This document shows, piece after piece, positions 1 through 8,158 of a stretch of 16,614 bases of DNA. The first letter of the stretch is position 1, and the number at the start of each line of letters is the position of its first letter. The translations under genes and the position numbers were made by a program. Source of the stretch: Solidesulfovibrio magneticus (GTDB lineage: Bacteria; Desulfobacterota; Desulfovibrionia; Desulfovibrionales; Desulfovibrionaceae); contig DLGG01000042.1 of assembly GCA_002482565.1 (NCBI GenBank), positions 1-16,614 of the forward strand. The letters run 5' to 3'. The notes beneath the pieces are model-generated. The model was not told the origin of the DNA. It saw nothing but the letters and a program-made list of their open reading frames with translations, and made no database searches.

Positions 1-2
1 CG

Positions 3-1850
3 GACGCCGCGTCCCAGGAGCAATTGCCGGCCGTCCTGGAAACGGCCCTGTACCGACTGCCCAAGGGGGACCCCTCCGGCCCGATGCTGGCCGTGCTGAC
101 CCTGGTTTCCGCCCCGGGCTGGCACGCCTACGCCGTGGGACCGGCCGAATCCGGGCAATCGGCCAGGGCCGCCCTGACCGCCGGCGGCGCGGCGGCGGCG
201 GCGCTGTTTCCTCCCGGCGCGCCCACGCCCGATCCTCTGGAACCGGACAAGACCGTGCTGGTCTACGAGGGCCGCACCCCGATTTTCGTGCCGCTTTCGG
301 CCGAAGCGGCGGCCGCGCCGCTGTTGTCCGGCGAGGTGCGGGTTTTTTCCTGTTCGGAAACCAGCTGCTGGCCGTCGGCCCTGGCCGTGTCCCTGCCCCT
401 GGCCGGCCTGGACCCGGCCTCCCTGCCGCCGGCCGAGGGCCAGCCCTGGTGGCCGCTGTTTTTGGCCCTGCGAAACGCCTCCCTGGCCTCGCCCTTGACC
501 GCCTGCCCGGACCCGGGGCTCACCGCCTCCCTGCATCCGACGCCACCGGCCGCCCCGGCCGCCGCAGCCCCGGCCCCGGAAACGCCCAAGCTCGCCCCCC
601 GCTCCTTCACCCCGGCCCTGGAGGTCGGCGGCCTGCTCAAGGCTGCCTTGCTGGCCTTTGCCGCCGGCTTCGTGCTCAACTTCATGCCCTGCGTGCTGCC
701 CGTGGTGAGCCTCAAGCTTTCCGGGCTTTTGGCCATCAGCGGCGAGGAGGGCCGGCAGGAGCGCCGCCGGATCCTTCGCGAGCACAACTTCTTTTTTGCC
801 CTGGGCATCGTCACCTATTTCCTGTGCTTAAGCCTCATCCTCGGGGCCTTCGGCATGGCCTGGGGCGAGATGTTCCAGTCGCCGTCCCTGGCCATCGTGG
901 CCGCCGTGGCGCTGTTCGCTTTGGCGCTTAGTCTTTTCGGGGTGTTCCATCTGCCCGTGGTCGATCTCAAGATCACCTCCGGCGGCCGGGGCCACACCCG
1001 ACGCGGGGCCTTTTTGACCGGCGCCCTGGCCACGCTTCTGGCCACGCCGTGCAGCGGCCCGTTTCTTGGCGGCGTGCTGGCCTGGACCCTGCTCCAGCCC
1101 CAGCACGTCATCATGACTGTGTTCGCCGCCATCGGCCTGGGCATGGCCTCGCCCTACGGCGTGCTGGCCATCTGGCCCAGGCTCGTGCGCCTCATGCCGC
1201 GCCCTGGGGCCTGGATGCAAAGCCTGGAGCGGGTCATGGCCTTTTTGCTGGCCGGCACCTGCCTGTATTTTCTGGCGCTTTTGCCGCCCGGGCGCATCCT
1301 GCCGACCCTGGGGGCGTTTTGGGCCACGGCCATCGGGGCCACGCTGCTTGGCCGTATGCACCATGCCCAATCCGCCTTTCGCGGCCTGGTCATGGGCGTC
1401 GCCGCCCTGGCCGTGGCCGGCGGCGGCCTGGCCTTTGCCCTGACCTACGCCCCCCAGGCCGAGGCCGAGTGGGTGGCCTACACCCCGGAGACCTTTGCCG
1501 CGCGCCTGGGCAAGGACAACCTCGTGCTGGACTTCACGGCCGACTGGTGCCCCACCTGCAAGCTCTTGGAGCGCACCGTCCTGACGCCGCCCCGGGTGGC
1601 CCAGTGGAGCAAGCGCCACAAGGCCGTCTTCATGAAAGTGGATCTCACCCGCCAGACCCCGCCGGCCATGGCCCTGCTGCGGGCCCTGGGCAGCCAGTCC
1701 ATCCCCGTGGCCGCCTTCTTCCCGGCCGGCGAGGCGGCCTCACGCCCCCTGGTCCTTCGCGACCTCTTTACCGCCGGCCAGTTCGAGCAGGCCATGGACG
1801 AGGCCTTTGGCCCGCCAAGCGCCCTGCCGGCAGCGACTGGCGGCCAGTAG
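3..1850 (+). CDS. dsbD: DsbD-family thiol:disulfide interchange protein (5' end outside window)
   Basis: This is a membrane protein that carries electrons from cytoplasmic thioredoxin to periplasmic thiol substrates. The frame is open to the window edge. The first possible start, a TTG at 24, has no ribosome site, so the true start and signal peptide probably lie upstream. Counting from codon 24, an N-terminal periplasmic domain carries a C110-x4-C115 pair. An Ala/Pro linker (about 175-195) leads to a multi-helix core with the two expected membrane cysteines, C223 in FMPCVLP and C343 in ATPCSGP. The C-terminal thioredoxin domain (about 490-600) has the redox motif C509-P-T-C512. All three redox pairs are therefore present, as in full-length DsbD. 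A ScsB-like or cytochrome c biogenesis role is possible; the family call is firm but the partner is unknown. Confidence 0.9.
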   Translation, partial: DAASQEQLPAVLETALYRLPKGDPSGPMLAVLTLVSAPGWHAYAVGPAESGQSARAALTAGGAAAAALFPPGAPTPDPLEPDKTVLVYEGRTPIFVPLSAEAAAAPLLSGEVRVFSCSETSCWPSALAVSLPLAGLDPASLPPAEGQPWWPLFLALRNASLASPLTACPDPGLTASLHPTPPAAPAAAAPAPETPKLAPRSFTPALEVGGLLKAALLAFAAGFVLNFMPCVLPVVSLKLSGLLAISGEEGRQERRRILREHNFFFALGIVTYFLCLSLILGAFGMAWGEMFQSPSLAIVAAVALFALALSLFGVFHLPVVDLKITSGGRGHTRRGAFLTGALATLLATPCSGPFLGGVLAWTLLQPQHVIMTVFAAIGLGMASPYGVLAIWPRLVRLMPRPGAWMQSLERVMAFLLAGTCLYFLALLPPGRILPTLGAFWATAIGATLLGRMHHAQSAFRGLVMGVAALAVAGGGLAFALTYAPQAEAEWVAYTPETFAARLGKDNLVLDFTADWCPTCKLLERTVLTPPRVAQWSKRHKAVFMKVDLTRQTPPAMALLRALGSQSIPVAAFFPAGEAASRPLVLRDLFTAGQFEQAMDEAFGPPSALPAATGGQ

Positions 1851-1931
1851 CCGTCGGGTCCGGCCTCGGTCCCGGGTGGGGCAGGGCAGGGCCGGGGCGG
1901 GGTCGAGGAGTCGCCAATCCGGCGGCATGGA

Positions 1932-1960
1932 TTGACAAAAGCGGACAATTCGCGCAGGCT
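1932..1960 (+). promoter_or_regulatory. Possible promoter of the amino acid transporter operon
   Basis: A perfect TTGACA lies at 1932-1937 in an AT-richer patch about 110 bases before the ATPase gene. The matching -10 position (about 1955-1960, CAGGCT) is poor, so this is only a candidate. Downstream, the 10-base sequence CCGTTTTGCC occurs twice (1983-1992 and 2021-2030), and a 13-base palindrome is centred on 2002 (stem 1996-2000 / 2004-2008). These could be regulator sites, but nothing in the sequence names a regulator. Confidence 0.25.
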
Positions 1961-2049
1961 CAGGCATTCCGGGTGCGTCTTGCCGTTTTGCCTTTTGCCG
2001 CTGCGGCAGGGCGTCAAAATCCGTTTTGCCCGAGAGGAATTGCTGCCCT

Positions 2050-2778
<729 letters not shown>

Positions 2779-2785
2779 TCCGTCC

Positions 2786-2800
2786 GCGGGCGACGCCCGC
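2786..2800 (+). other. Small hairpin between ATPase and binding-protein genes
   Basis: GCGGGC (2786-2791) pairs perfectly with GCCCGC (2795-2800) around a three-base loop, just after the ATPase stop codon. There is no T-tract, so it is unlikely to terminate transcription. It may influence mRNA processing or protect the downstream message. Confidence 0.4.
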
Positions 2801-2830
2801 AAACCATCAAAACGCCTGAAGGAGGCTTCC

Positions 2831-3649
2831 ATGCGCAAAGCAGCCCGGCTTACCGTCCTCGCCTGCCTGTTCACCCTCGTTGCGGCCATGCCCGCCCTGG
2901 CCGGCAAGCTCGACGACATCAAATCCCGCGGCACGCTTGTCGCCGGCGTCAAGGACTCCCAGCGCCCCTTCGGCTTCGTGGATGAAAAGACCAATCAGAT
3001 CGTGGGCTTTGAAATCGATCTCATGCAGGCCCTGGCCACCCGCTTAAACGCCAAGCTGGAACTCAAGCCCGTCACCTCCTCCACCCGCATCCCCATGCTC
3101 ACCCAGGGCGCCGTGGACATCGTGGCCGCCACCATGACCCACAAGAAAGAGCGTGAGGACCAGATCGACTTCTCCATCACCTATTTCATGACCGGCCAGA
3201 AGCTGCTCGTGAAAAAAGACGGCGGCATCAAGTCCGTGGCCGATCTGGCCGGCAAGAAAGTCGGTTCCGTCAAGGGCTCCACCTCCGAGCAAAACGTGAA
3301 AAAGGCCCAGCCCGACTGCACCGTCATCTCCTTTGAGACCTACCCCGAGGCCTTCCTGGCGCTCAAGCAGGGCAAGGTCCAGGCCGTGACCACCGACGAG
3401 TCCATCCTGGTCGGCATCAAGAACAGCGACGACAAGCCCGAAGCCTGGGACATCGTGGGCGAGTACATCTCCCCCGAACCCTACGGTCTGGGCGTGGCGG
3501 AAAACGACTCCGACTTCCGCGACTTCGTCAACGCCGCCCTCATGGACATGTGGGAAAAGGGCGAATACCAGAAGATCTACGACAAGTGGTTCGGCAAGAC
3601 CACCAAGGACTATCTGCCCCTGACCTGGAAGATGGAGCTTTGGCCCTAG
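2831..3649 (+). CDS. Periplasmic amino acid-binding protein of the ABC transporter
   Basis: This secreted solute-binding protein (family 3) delivers an amino acid to the membrane permeases. It is 272 residues, with a clear signal peptide: a basic start, a hydrophobic stretch and probable cleavage after the ALA ending at residue 24. The mature protein opens with the typical DDIKSRGTLVAGV segment. R86 in SSTRIPML and D189 in TTDES fall where family members bind the ligand carboxylate and amino groups. The start ATG at 2831 has a strong GAAGGAGG ribosome site, which implies heavy translation. It lies 52 bases after the ATPase gene. Similarity to GltI/PEB1-type proteins suggests glutamate or aspartate as ligand, but this is inference; glutamine or another polar amino acid remains possible. 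Confidence 0.93.
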   Translation: MRKAARLTVLACLFTLVAAMPALAGKLDDIKSRGTLVAGVKDSQRPFGFVDEKTNQIVGFEIDLMQALATRLNAKLELKPVTSSTRIPMLTQGAVDIVAATMTHKKEREDQIDFSITYFMTGQKLLVKKDGGIKSVADLAGKKVGSVKGSTSEQNVKKAQPDCTVISFETYPEAFLALKQGKVQAVTTDESILVGIKNSDDKPEAWDIVGEYISPEPYGLGVAENDSDFRDFVNAALMDMWEKGEYQKIYDKWFGKTTKDYLPLTWKMELWP

Positions 3650-3677
3650 GCGGCGACACGCGTTTCCTGAGTGACCC

Positions 3678-3729
3678 GCGGCCGGGAGGGATTCCTTCCG
3701 GCCGCCCTTGCGCCGGGGTCCGCCCCGGC
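3678..3729 (+). other. Tandem intercistronic hairpins after the binding-protein gene
   Basis: Two hairpins fill the gap between the binding protein and the first permease. The first has a 12-bp stem, 3678-3689 with 3694-3705 (one G-T pair), and a four-base loop. The second has a 7-bp stem, 3712-3718 with 3723-3729. Neither is followed by a T-run, so neither looks like a normal terminator. Hairpins at this position in binding-protein operons are known to stabilise the upstream message, which would give more binding protein than permease. Confidence 0.6.
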
Positions 3730-3749
3730 CGCCATGCGGGGATGAGTCT

Positions 3750-4451
3750 TTGGCGTATCAATTCGATTTCGGCCAGGTGGTCAGCGGGGAATACGGCCAG
3801 TGGATCCTGTCGGGTCTGGGCGTGACCCTGCAGATTTCCGGCATCTCCATCGTGCTGTCCCTGGCGCTGGGCACGGTGATCGCCGTGTTGCGGCTGTCCA
3901 AGGTCAAGCCGCTGGTCTGGTTCGCGGCCTCCTTCACGGAATTTTTCCGCAACACGCCGCTTTTGGTACAGATATTTTTCTGGTATTTCGGCTCCTACAG
4001 CGTGCTGCCCGAAGCGGTCAACCAGTGGCTCTACGCCCGCGACTTCGAGTTCGCCTGCGGCGTCATCGCGCTGACCGTCTACACCGCCGCCTTTATCGCC
4101 GAGGAAATCCGCTCCGGCATCTTTTCCATCCCCAAAAACCAGCTTGAAGCTTCGCGCGCCTGCGGCCTGTCCTTTCTCCAGGCCATGGCCTACGTCATCT
4201 TGCCCCAGGCCTTCCGGGTCATCATCCCGCCGCTGATTTCCCAGTTCTTAAACCTCATCAAGAACTCGTCACTGGTCATGACCATCGGCGTCATGGACCT
4301 GACCTACATGGCCCGGCAGATCGAGGCCCACACCTTCCACGGCTTCGAGGCCTTCACCGTGTCCACGCTGATCTACCTGACGATCTCCCTGATCGTGTCC
4401 CTGGGCGTCAACCTCTACAACCGCCGCGTGCTGCACGTGCGGTCACGGTAG
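3750..4451 (+). CDS. Amino acid ABC transporter permease (first subunit, GltJ/HisQ type)
   Basis: This is an inner-membrane channel subunit. From the TTG at 3750 the product is 233 residues. Hydrophobic segments begin near 17-45, 55-80, 100-120, 145-165 and 200-222. The ATPase-contacting EAA loop lies at about 133-155 (EASRACGLSFLQAM). The family pattern FTEFFRNTPLLVQIF lies at 62-76. No ATG is available in frame near the N-terminus. TTG 3750 is preferred because GGGGATGAG sits just upstream and the resulting MAYQFDFGQV start fits the family; another in-frame TTG at 3708 lies inside the intercistronic hairpin region. The rare start codon and modest ribosome site fit lower expression than the binding protein. 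The second permease follows after 10 bases. Confidence 0.92.
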   Translation: MAYQFDFGQVVSGEYGQWILSGLGVTLQISGISIVLSLALGTVIAVLRLSKVKPLVWFAASFTEFFRNTPLLVQIFFWYFGSYSVLPEAVNQWLYARDFEFACGVIALTVYTAAFIAEEIRSGIFSIPKNQLEASRACGLSFLQAMAYVILPQAFRVIIPPLISQFLNLIKNSSLVMTIGVMDLTYMARQIEAHTFHGFEAFTVSTLIYLTISLIVSLGVNLYNRRVLHVRSR

Positions 4452-4461
4452 GAGGCGCGCC

Positions 4462-5157
4462 ATGCATTGGGACATCGTTTTCCGCAATTTCGACTACTTC
4501 CTGATCGGGGCCTATCCCAAGGGGCCGCTGGGCGGTCTGGCCATGACCGTCATCCTGGCCGTGGGCGGCATTTTCGGGGCCTTCTGGCTGGGCCTTGGCG
4601 TCGGGCTCATGCGCATTTCCAAGAAACCGTCCCTGCGCTGGCCGGCCATGGCCTTCATCGAGATCATCCGGGGCACGCCGCTTCTCATGGTCGTCTTCTG
4701 GTTCTACTTCCTGGCTCCGGTGGTGTTTGGCCACACCCTGCCCGAAGCCGAGAGCGCGCTCATCGCGCTGATCGTCTTCACCAGCGCCTACATCGCCGAG
4801 ATCGTGCGGGCCGGGGTCGAGGCCCTGCCCAAGGGCCAGATGGAGGCGGCGCGCGGCACGGGCCTGTCGCACTTTCAGGCCATGACCCACATCATCCTGC
4901 CCCAGGCGCTTTTCAACATGATTCCGTCTTTCGTCAACCAGTTCGTTTCCTTGACGAAAGATACTTCCCTGGCCTTTATCATCGGCGTCAACGAGCTGAC
5001 CAAGGCGGCCACCCAGGTCAACAACCGCACGCTCACCGCGCCAACGGAAATCTTCATCACCATCGCGGTGCTCTATTTCGTCATCTGCTATTGCCTGACG
5101 GAATTCTCCCGCTACCTGGAGCGGCGCATCAACCGCTACCAGGCCCGGGGGCGGTAG
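4462..5157 (+). CDS. Amino acid ABC transporter permease (second subunit, GltK/HisM type)
   Basis: This is the partner membrane subunit, 231 residues, that completes the heterodimeric channel. Hydrophobic segments begin near 24-48, 62-88, 98-118, 140-165 and 195-215. The EAA loop is at 128-150 (EAARGTGLSHFQAMTH), and IEIIRGTPLLMVVFWFYF (66-83) is the family hallmark. The ATG at 4462 has GGAGG at 4450-4454, partly within the stop region of the first permease, so the two are probably translationally coupled. It is the last gene of the operon, with a strong terminator about 130 bases downstream. The family is certain; the substrate follows that of the binding protein. Confidence 0.94.
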   Translation: MHWDIVFRNFDYFLIGAYPKGPLGGLAMTVILAVGGIFGAFWLGLGVGLMRISKKPSLRWPAMAFIEIIRGTPLLMVVFWFYFLAPVVFGHTLPEAESALIALIVFTSAYIAEIVRAGVEALPKGQMEAARGTGLSHFQAMTHIILPQALFNMIPSFVNQFVSLTKDTSLAFIIGVNELTKAATQVNNRTLTAPTEIFITIAVLYFVICYCLTEFSRYLERRINRYQARGR

Positions 5158-5285
5158 GCCGCGTCGGCTTAAGCGCGGGCGATTTTTCACCCTCCCGGTC
5201 TCTGGGCGGGGCACGGGAAGGAGACGAGCGCCGGGCACTGGGGCGTGATTTTCCAAGCGCCCTGCGTCGCGATTACGACGGCACG

Positions 5286-5327
5286 AAAGCCGGCCGGCAC
5301 GCCATGGGCGGCCGGCCGGCTTTTTTT
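5286..5327 (+). terminator. Rho-independent terminator of the amino acid transporter operon
   Basis: A perfect 13-bp stem pairs 5286-5298 with 5311-5323 and is followed by a T-run to 5327. The loop bases can also pair (CGCC 5300-5303 with GGCG 5307-5310), giving an almost continuous helix. The A-run on the 5' side makes it nearly symmetrical, so it could also work in reverse. Confidence 0.92.
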
Positions 5328-5450
5328 GTTGGTCACGGAAAGGGTTACGGCGGCTGGTGAGCCGGATAGCGGCGGGCCAAGCGGTCAGAGAGTCATTTCC
5401 CGTCGAAACCCACGTATCATTTGTATCATTGTTTTCCATGCGGGGGGTCC

Positions 5451-5518
5451 GGGGGCCTCAGGCCCCCGGCGGAGAGGTCCAGGAGAGGCAGAGCCTCTCC
5501 TGGCCGCCGGAGGCCCCC
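5451..5518. repeat. Nested extragenic palindrome (REP/BIME-like, copy number unknown)
   Basis: Three stems are nested: 5451-5459 with 5510-5518 (9 bp), 5467-5472 with 5504-5509 (6 bp) and a perfect 11-bp hairpin 5479-5489 with 5493-5503. The outer left arm can instead fold locally, 5451-5457 with 5461-5467, so two alternative folds exist. A short A-run follows (about 5519-5524), with no T-run on the + strand. The layout resembles repeated extragenic palindromes of GC-rich genomes; whether it is repeated cannot be judged from one window. Confidence 0.6.
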
Positions 5519-5569
5519 AAAAAACACGCCCCGGCCGCGTATTAGGGCTTGAGGCTCCGGGGGATGTGC

Positions 5570-5581
5570 GGTCATATGACC
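5570..5581. promoter_or_regulatory. 12-base perfect palindrome upstream of hydrolase gene
   Basis: GGTCATATGACC is a perfect inverted repeat ending 23 bases before the preferred hydrolase start. Its position suits an operator for a dimeric regulator, but no regulator gene is nearby and chance is possible. Confidence 0.3.
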
Positions 5582-5604
5582 CCATGAAGAACACGGGGAT
5601 CGCC

Positions 5605-6432
5605 ATGAAAATCGCCGCCGTGGCGGGACTGGCCGCCATGCTCGCCTACCTGGGCTACTGCGTCATGCTGTATCTGGCCCAGGACGGCATGGTCTTTCCG
5701 GGACGGGTGGCCGATCCGGCCAGGGTCGCGGAAATCAAGCGGTACTATCCGCGCCTGGAACCTTTCGCCGTGACGGCCGGGGACGGCACGGCGCTTACCG
5801 GCTACTATCTGCCGCGCCTGGCCGACGGCAAACCTCGGCCGGCCGTGCTCTATTTTGCCGGCAACCTTGAGGAGCAGACCGGATTTTTCCTGTGGTCGCC
5901 AAACGAACTGCGCTTCGCGTCCATTGCCGGCGTGGACTACCGGGGCTACGGCGGCTCGGCCGGCAAGCCCAGCGAAGCCAACGTCAAGGCCGACGCCCTG
6001 GTGGTCTATGACGCCTTGGCGAAAAAGCTCGGACCGGACGGCCGCATCGTGGTCATGGGCCGCAGCCTGGGTTCGGGCGTGGCCGCGTATGTCGCGGCCA
6101 ACCGGCCGGTGGCCGGGCTGATCCTCGTCACGCCCTACGATTCGCTTTTGGCCGTGGGCCAGGAGGGGCATCCGTATGCCCCGGTGCGGCTGCTCATGAA
6201 GCATCCCTTCGACACTACGACCGACGCGGCCAAGGTCTCGGCTCCGACGCTGTTTCTCGTGGCCGGCGACGACACGCTGATCAAGCCTGCCCGGTCCGAA
6301 CGCTTGGCCGCCGTCTGGCCCGGCCCCAAGACCTACGAGGTCATCCCCCACGCCACCCACAACAACATCATCGACAGCCCCGTATATTGGAACGCCGTTC
6401 GGGAGTTTCTCAAGGGCTGCTTGGCGCAGTAA
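5605..6432 (+). CDS. Membrane-anchored alpha/beta hydrolase
   Basis: This is a serine hydrolase of the alpha/beta fold, probably held on the outer face of the inner membrane. From the ATG at 5605 it is 275 residues, opening with a hydrophobic anchor (about 3-24) followed by QDGMVFPGR, a start seen in Bem46/ABHD13-like proteins. The nucleophile elbow is GRSLGSG with S154. The acid is D222 or D223 in VAGDDTLI and the base is H249 or H252 in HATHNN, so the catalytic triad is complete. The start was chosen for GGGGAT six bases upstream; an in-frame ATG at 5584 lacks a ribosome site. The gene stands alone and converges on the SPFH gene. The substrate is unknown: an esterase, thioesterase or peptidase activity would all fit. 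Confidence 0.87.
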   Translation: MKIAAVAGLAAMLAYLGYCVMLYLAQDGMVFPGRVADPARVAEIKRYYPRLEPFAVTAGDGTALTGYYLPRLADGKPRPAVLYFAGNLEEQTGFFLWSPNELRFASIAGVDYRGYGGSAGKPSEANVKADALVVYDALAKKLGPDGRIVVMGRSLGSGVAAYVAANRPVAGLILVTPYDSLLAVGQEGHPYAPVRLLMKHPFDTTTDAAKVSAPTLFLVAGDDTLIKPARSERLAAVWPGPKTYEVIPHATHNNIIDSPVYWNAVREFLKGCLAQ

Positions 6433-6511
6433 ACGGGCTGCCTCGCCATAAAGTTGCTCGGCGGCAATCGGGCCAACGGACCCAGGCCGCAGCAGCGGTC
6501 ATGGACTCGGC

Positions 6512-7444
6512 TCAGACGCTCTTGACGTCCTTGACTTCCTTCACCGTGGCCATGGCCGCGCCGATCATGCCGGCGACATCGGCGACGTTGGCCGGCATCA
6601 GGATGGTGTTGTTGGTCTTGGCCAGGTTGCCGAAGGCCGTGATGTACTGCTCGGCAAGGCGCATGTTGACCGCCTCCATGCCGCCGGCCTCCTTGAGGGT
6701 GAGCGCGACCTTGCGAATGCCTTCGGCCGTGGCCGTGGCGATGAGGTCGATCTTTTTTGCCTCGGCTTCGGCGATCAGTGTCACCTGCTCGGCCTGTCCC
6801 GTGGCCTCGTTGATCTTTTTTTGCTTCTCGCCTTCTGACTGGTTGATCATGGCCTGTCTCAGGCCTTCCGAAGCGGCGATGTCGGCCCGCTTTTGGCGTT
6901 CCGCGGTCATTTGCGCTTCCATGGCCCGCTTGACCGACTCCGGGGGCGTAATGTCCTTGATTTCGTAGCGCAGGACTTTGACGCCCCAGGTCATGGCCGC
7001 TTCATCGATGGCCGTGACGACTTCCACGTTGATCTTTTCCCGTTCCTCGAAGGTCTTGTCCAGGTCGATCTTGCCAATGGCGGAGCGCAAGGTGGTTTGG
7101 GCCATTTGCGTGGCGGCGCGCAGATAGTTGTCGATGCCGTAGGCGGTCTTTTGCGCGTCCTGGATCTCCAGGTACACGATGCCGTCAATCTCCACGCTGA
7201 CGTTGTCCTTGGTGATGCAGACCTGGGGCGGAATGTCGATGACTTGTTCCTTGAGGCTGAACGTGTAGGCGGCGCGGTCAATAAAAGGGATAAGGATATG
7301 GAACCCGGCCTCCAGCTTGCGGCTGAATTTACCGAGGCGTTCGATGATGACCTCGCTTTTTTGCGGCACGATGACCGCGCCTTTGAGCAGGACGACGACG
7401 ACGAAGACGGCGACGGCGGACAAGGCAAAAAGCGAAGGCGTCAT
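6512..7444 (-). CDS. SPFH/Band 7 (stomatin-like, QmcA/paraslipin) membrane protein
   Basis: This is a scaffold protein of the stomatin/prohibitin/HflK superfamily that forms membrane-bound oligomers linked to membrane quality control. It is 310 residues: an N-terminal membrane helix (about 5-24), a Band 7 domain (about 25-200) with the slipin-like stretch VIIERLGKF, and a charged Ala/Glu/Lys-rich helix (about 190-265) suited to coiled-coil assembly. The ATG at 7444 is preceded by GAAAGGAG; a TTG six codons upstream would sit before that site and is rejected. It lies 14 bases after the NfeD gene, the standard pairing for this subgroup, so the two products probably act together. The family is certain; the biochemical role is not settled for these proteins. 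Confidence 0.94.
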   Translation of the reverse strand: MTPSLFALSAVAVFVVVVLLKGAVIVPQKSEVIIERLGKFSRKLEAGFHILIPFIDRAAYTFSLKEQVIDIPPQVCITKDNVSVEIDGIVYLEIQDAQKTAYGIDNYLRAATQMAQTTLRSAIGKIDLDKTFEEREKINVEVVTAIDEAAMTWGVKVLRYEIKDITPPESVKRAMEAQMTAERQKRADIAASEGLRQAMINQSEGEKQKKINEATGQAEQVTLIAEAEAKKIDLIATATAEGIRKVALTLKEAGGMEAVNMRLAEQYITAFGNLAKTNNTILMPANVADVAGMIGAAMATVKEVKDVKSV

Positions 7445-7458
7445 GGGAGAGGCTCCTT

Positions 7459-7923
7459 TCAAGATGGTTTGAGGGCCTTCAGGACAAGGCAGGACTTGTC
7501 GGCATGGTCAAAACCGGCAATTTCGACTTCGGCGCCGGCGGTCAGGGGCTCCGCCGCCCGGGCTCTCCAGACGGAGCCGCGATACCGGACCTGGGTCTCC
7601 TGGCCTGGGGCAAGGTCCTGGGCGACGACGACCCGGGCCTTGACGAAATTTTGGTCCCGCTCCTCCCCTGGGGCCGCCTCGCTTTTCCCCACGAAGACGC
7701 GCATGGCCATTTTGCGCAGGGTCGCCAGGGAGAGGATGGTGACCACGATGAACGTGGCCACCTGGGCCGCATAGGCTTCAGGAAGGACCGCCGCGAGGAC
7801 GGCGGCGCCGAAACATCCCAGGCCAAAGAACAGGATGACAAAGCCGGGGAGAACCAGCTCCGACAAGGAAACGGCAAGGCCGACCACAAACCAGATGAGC
7901 CAGGGAGGGAAGCTTGTCGTCAT
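7459..7923 (-). CDS. NfeD family membrane protein (short form, YbbK type)
   Basis: This small membrane protein accompanies slipin-type SPFH proteins. It is 154 residues, with about three hydrophobic segments in the first 70 and then a soluble OB-fold-like domain (about 88-154) containing QVRYRGSVWRARA and a VEIAG strand. It lacks the N-terminal serine-protease domain of long NfeD proteins. The ATG at 7923 has GGACG nearby. It is transcribed ahead of the SPFH gene with a 14-base gap, so the pair is an operon. In such pairs the OB domain is thought to contact the SPFH oligomer; the precise job is unknown. Confidence 0.93.
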   Translation of the reverse strand: MTTSFPPWLIWFVVGLAVSLSELVLPGFVILFFGLGCFGAAVLAAVLPEAYAAQVATFIVVTILSLATLRKMAMRVFVGKSEAAPGEERDQNFVKARVVVAQDLAPGQETQVRYRGSVWRARAAEPLTAGAEVEIAGFDHADKSCLVLKALKPS

Positions 7924-8104
7924 GGAGCGTCCTTTTTCAAGCCGTGGGTTTGGTCCTATTGTTGGAATTTACGCGGTAATCCAGGCTCGGGCAAGGGAAG
8001 GCGGCAGCCTTGACGCGTCCTTTTCGGCGATGAAGCCGTTTGTCGCTCCCGTCAGCGGCCCGAGCGTACAGACGAGTGGCTCGGTGTTGTTCGCAGAAGC
8101 ATTG

Positions 8105-8110
8105 TATAAT
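8105..8110 (+). promoter_or_regulatory. Candidate -10 box for the amidohydrolase gene
   Basis: A perfect TATAAT lies 48 bases before the amidohydrolase ATG, preceded by TTG. No good -35 box lies at the right distance (TTGTTC at 8087-8092 is too close), so it would need an activator or another sigma contact. The 235-base gap to divergent nfeD presumably holds promoters for both sides. Confidence 0.4.
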
Positions 8111-8158
8111 ATCGGCAAACGTGTATGGCCCAAGAAAACTCTAGTGGCAGGAGGGCTT

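Larger units (their letters stand above)
5158..5604. other. Long intergenic region with terminator and nested palindrome
   Basis: About 450 bases without a convincing gene. It holds the transporter terminator (5286-5327), a 9-base tandem repeat TGTATCATT-like pair (GTATCATT at 5414-5421 and 5423-5430), a large nested palindrome (5451-5518) and a 12-base perfect palindrome just before the hydrolase gene. Open frames crossing it in several phases run through these structures and look spurious. Confidence 0.7.

Noticed and set aside
1921..1945. Sigma-54 type promoter before the transporter operon
   Set aside because: GG and GC are correctly spaced around TGGATTGACAAAAGC, but the surrounding conserved bases (CACG and TTGC) do not match.
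4408..5439. 343-codon open frame on the minus strand opposite the second permease
   Set aside because: It crosses the permease gene and the transporter terminator and gives a low-complexity Arg/Gly/Asp-rich product.
5245..5604. Upstream extension of the hydrolase reading frame
   Set aside because: The extension runs through the terminator and the nested palindrome, and the recognisable membrane anchor begins only at the ATG used.
7835..8158. Upstream extension of the amidohydrolase reading frame
   Set aside because: The extension overlaps the start of divergent nfeD, has no similarity to the family, and the strong AGGAGG with HxH motif right after ATG 8159 fixes the start.
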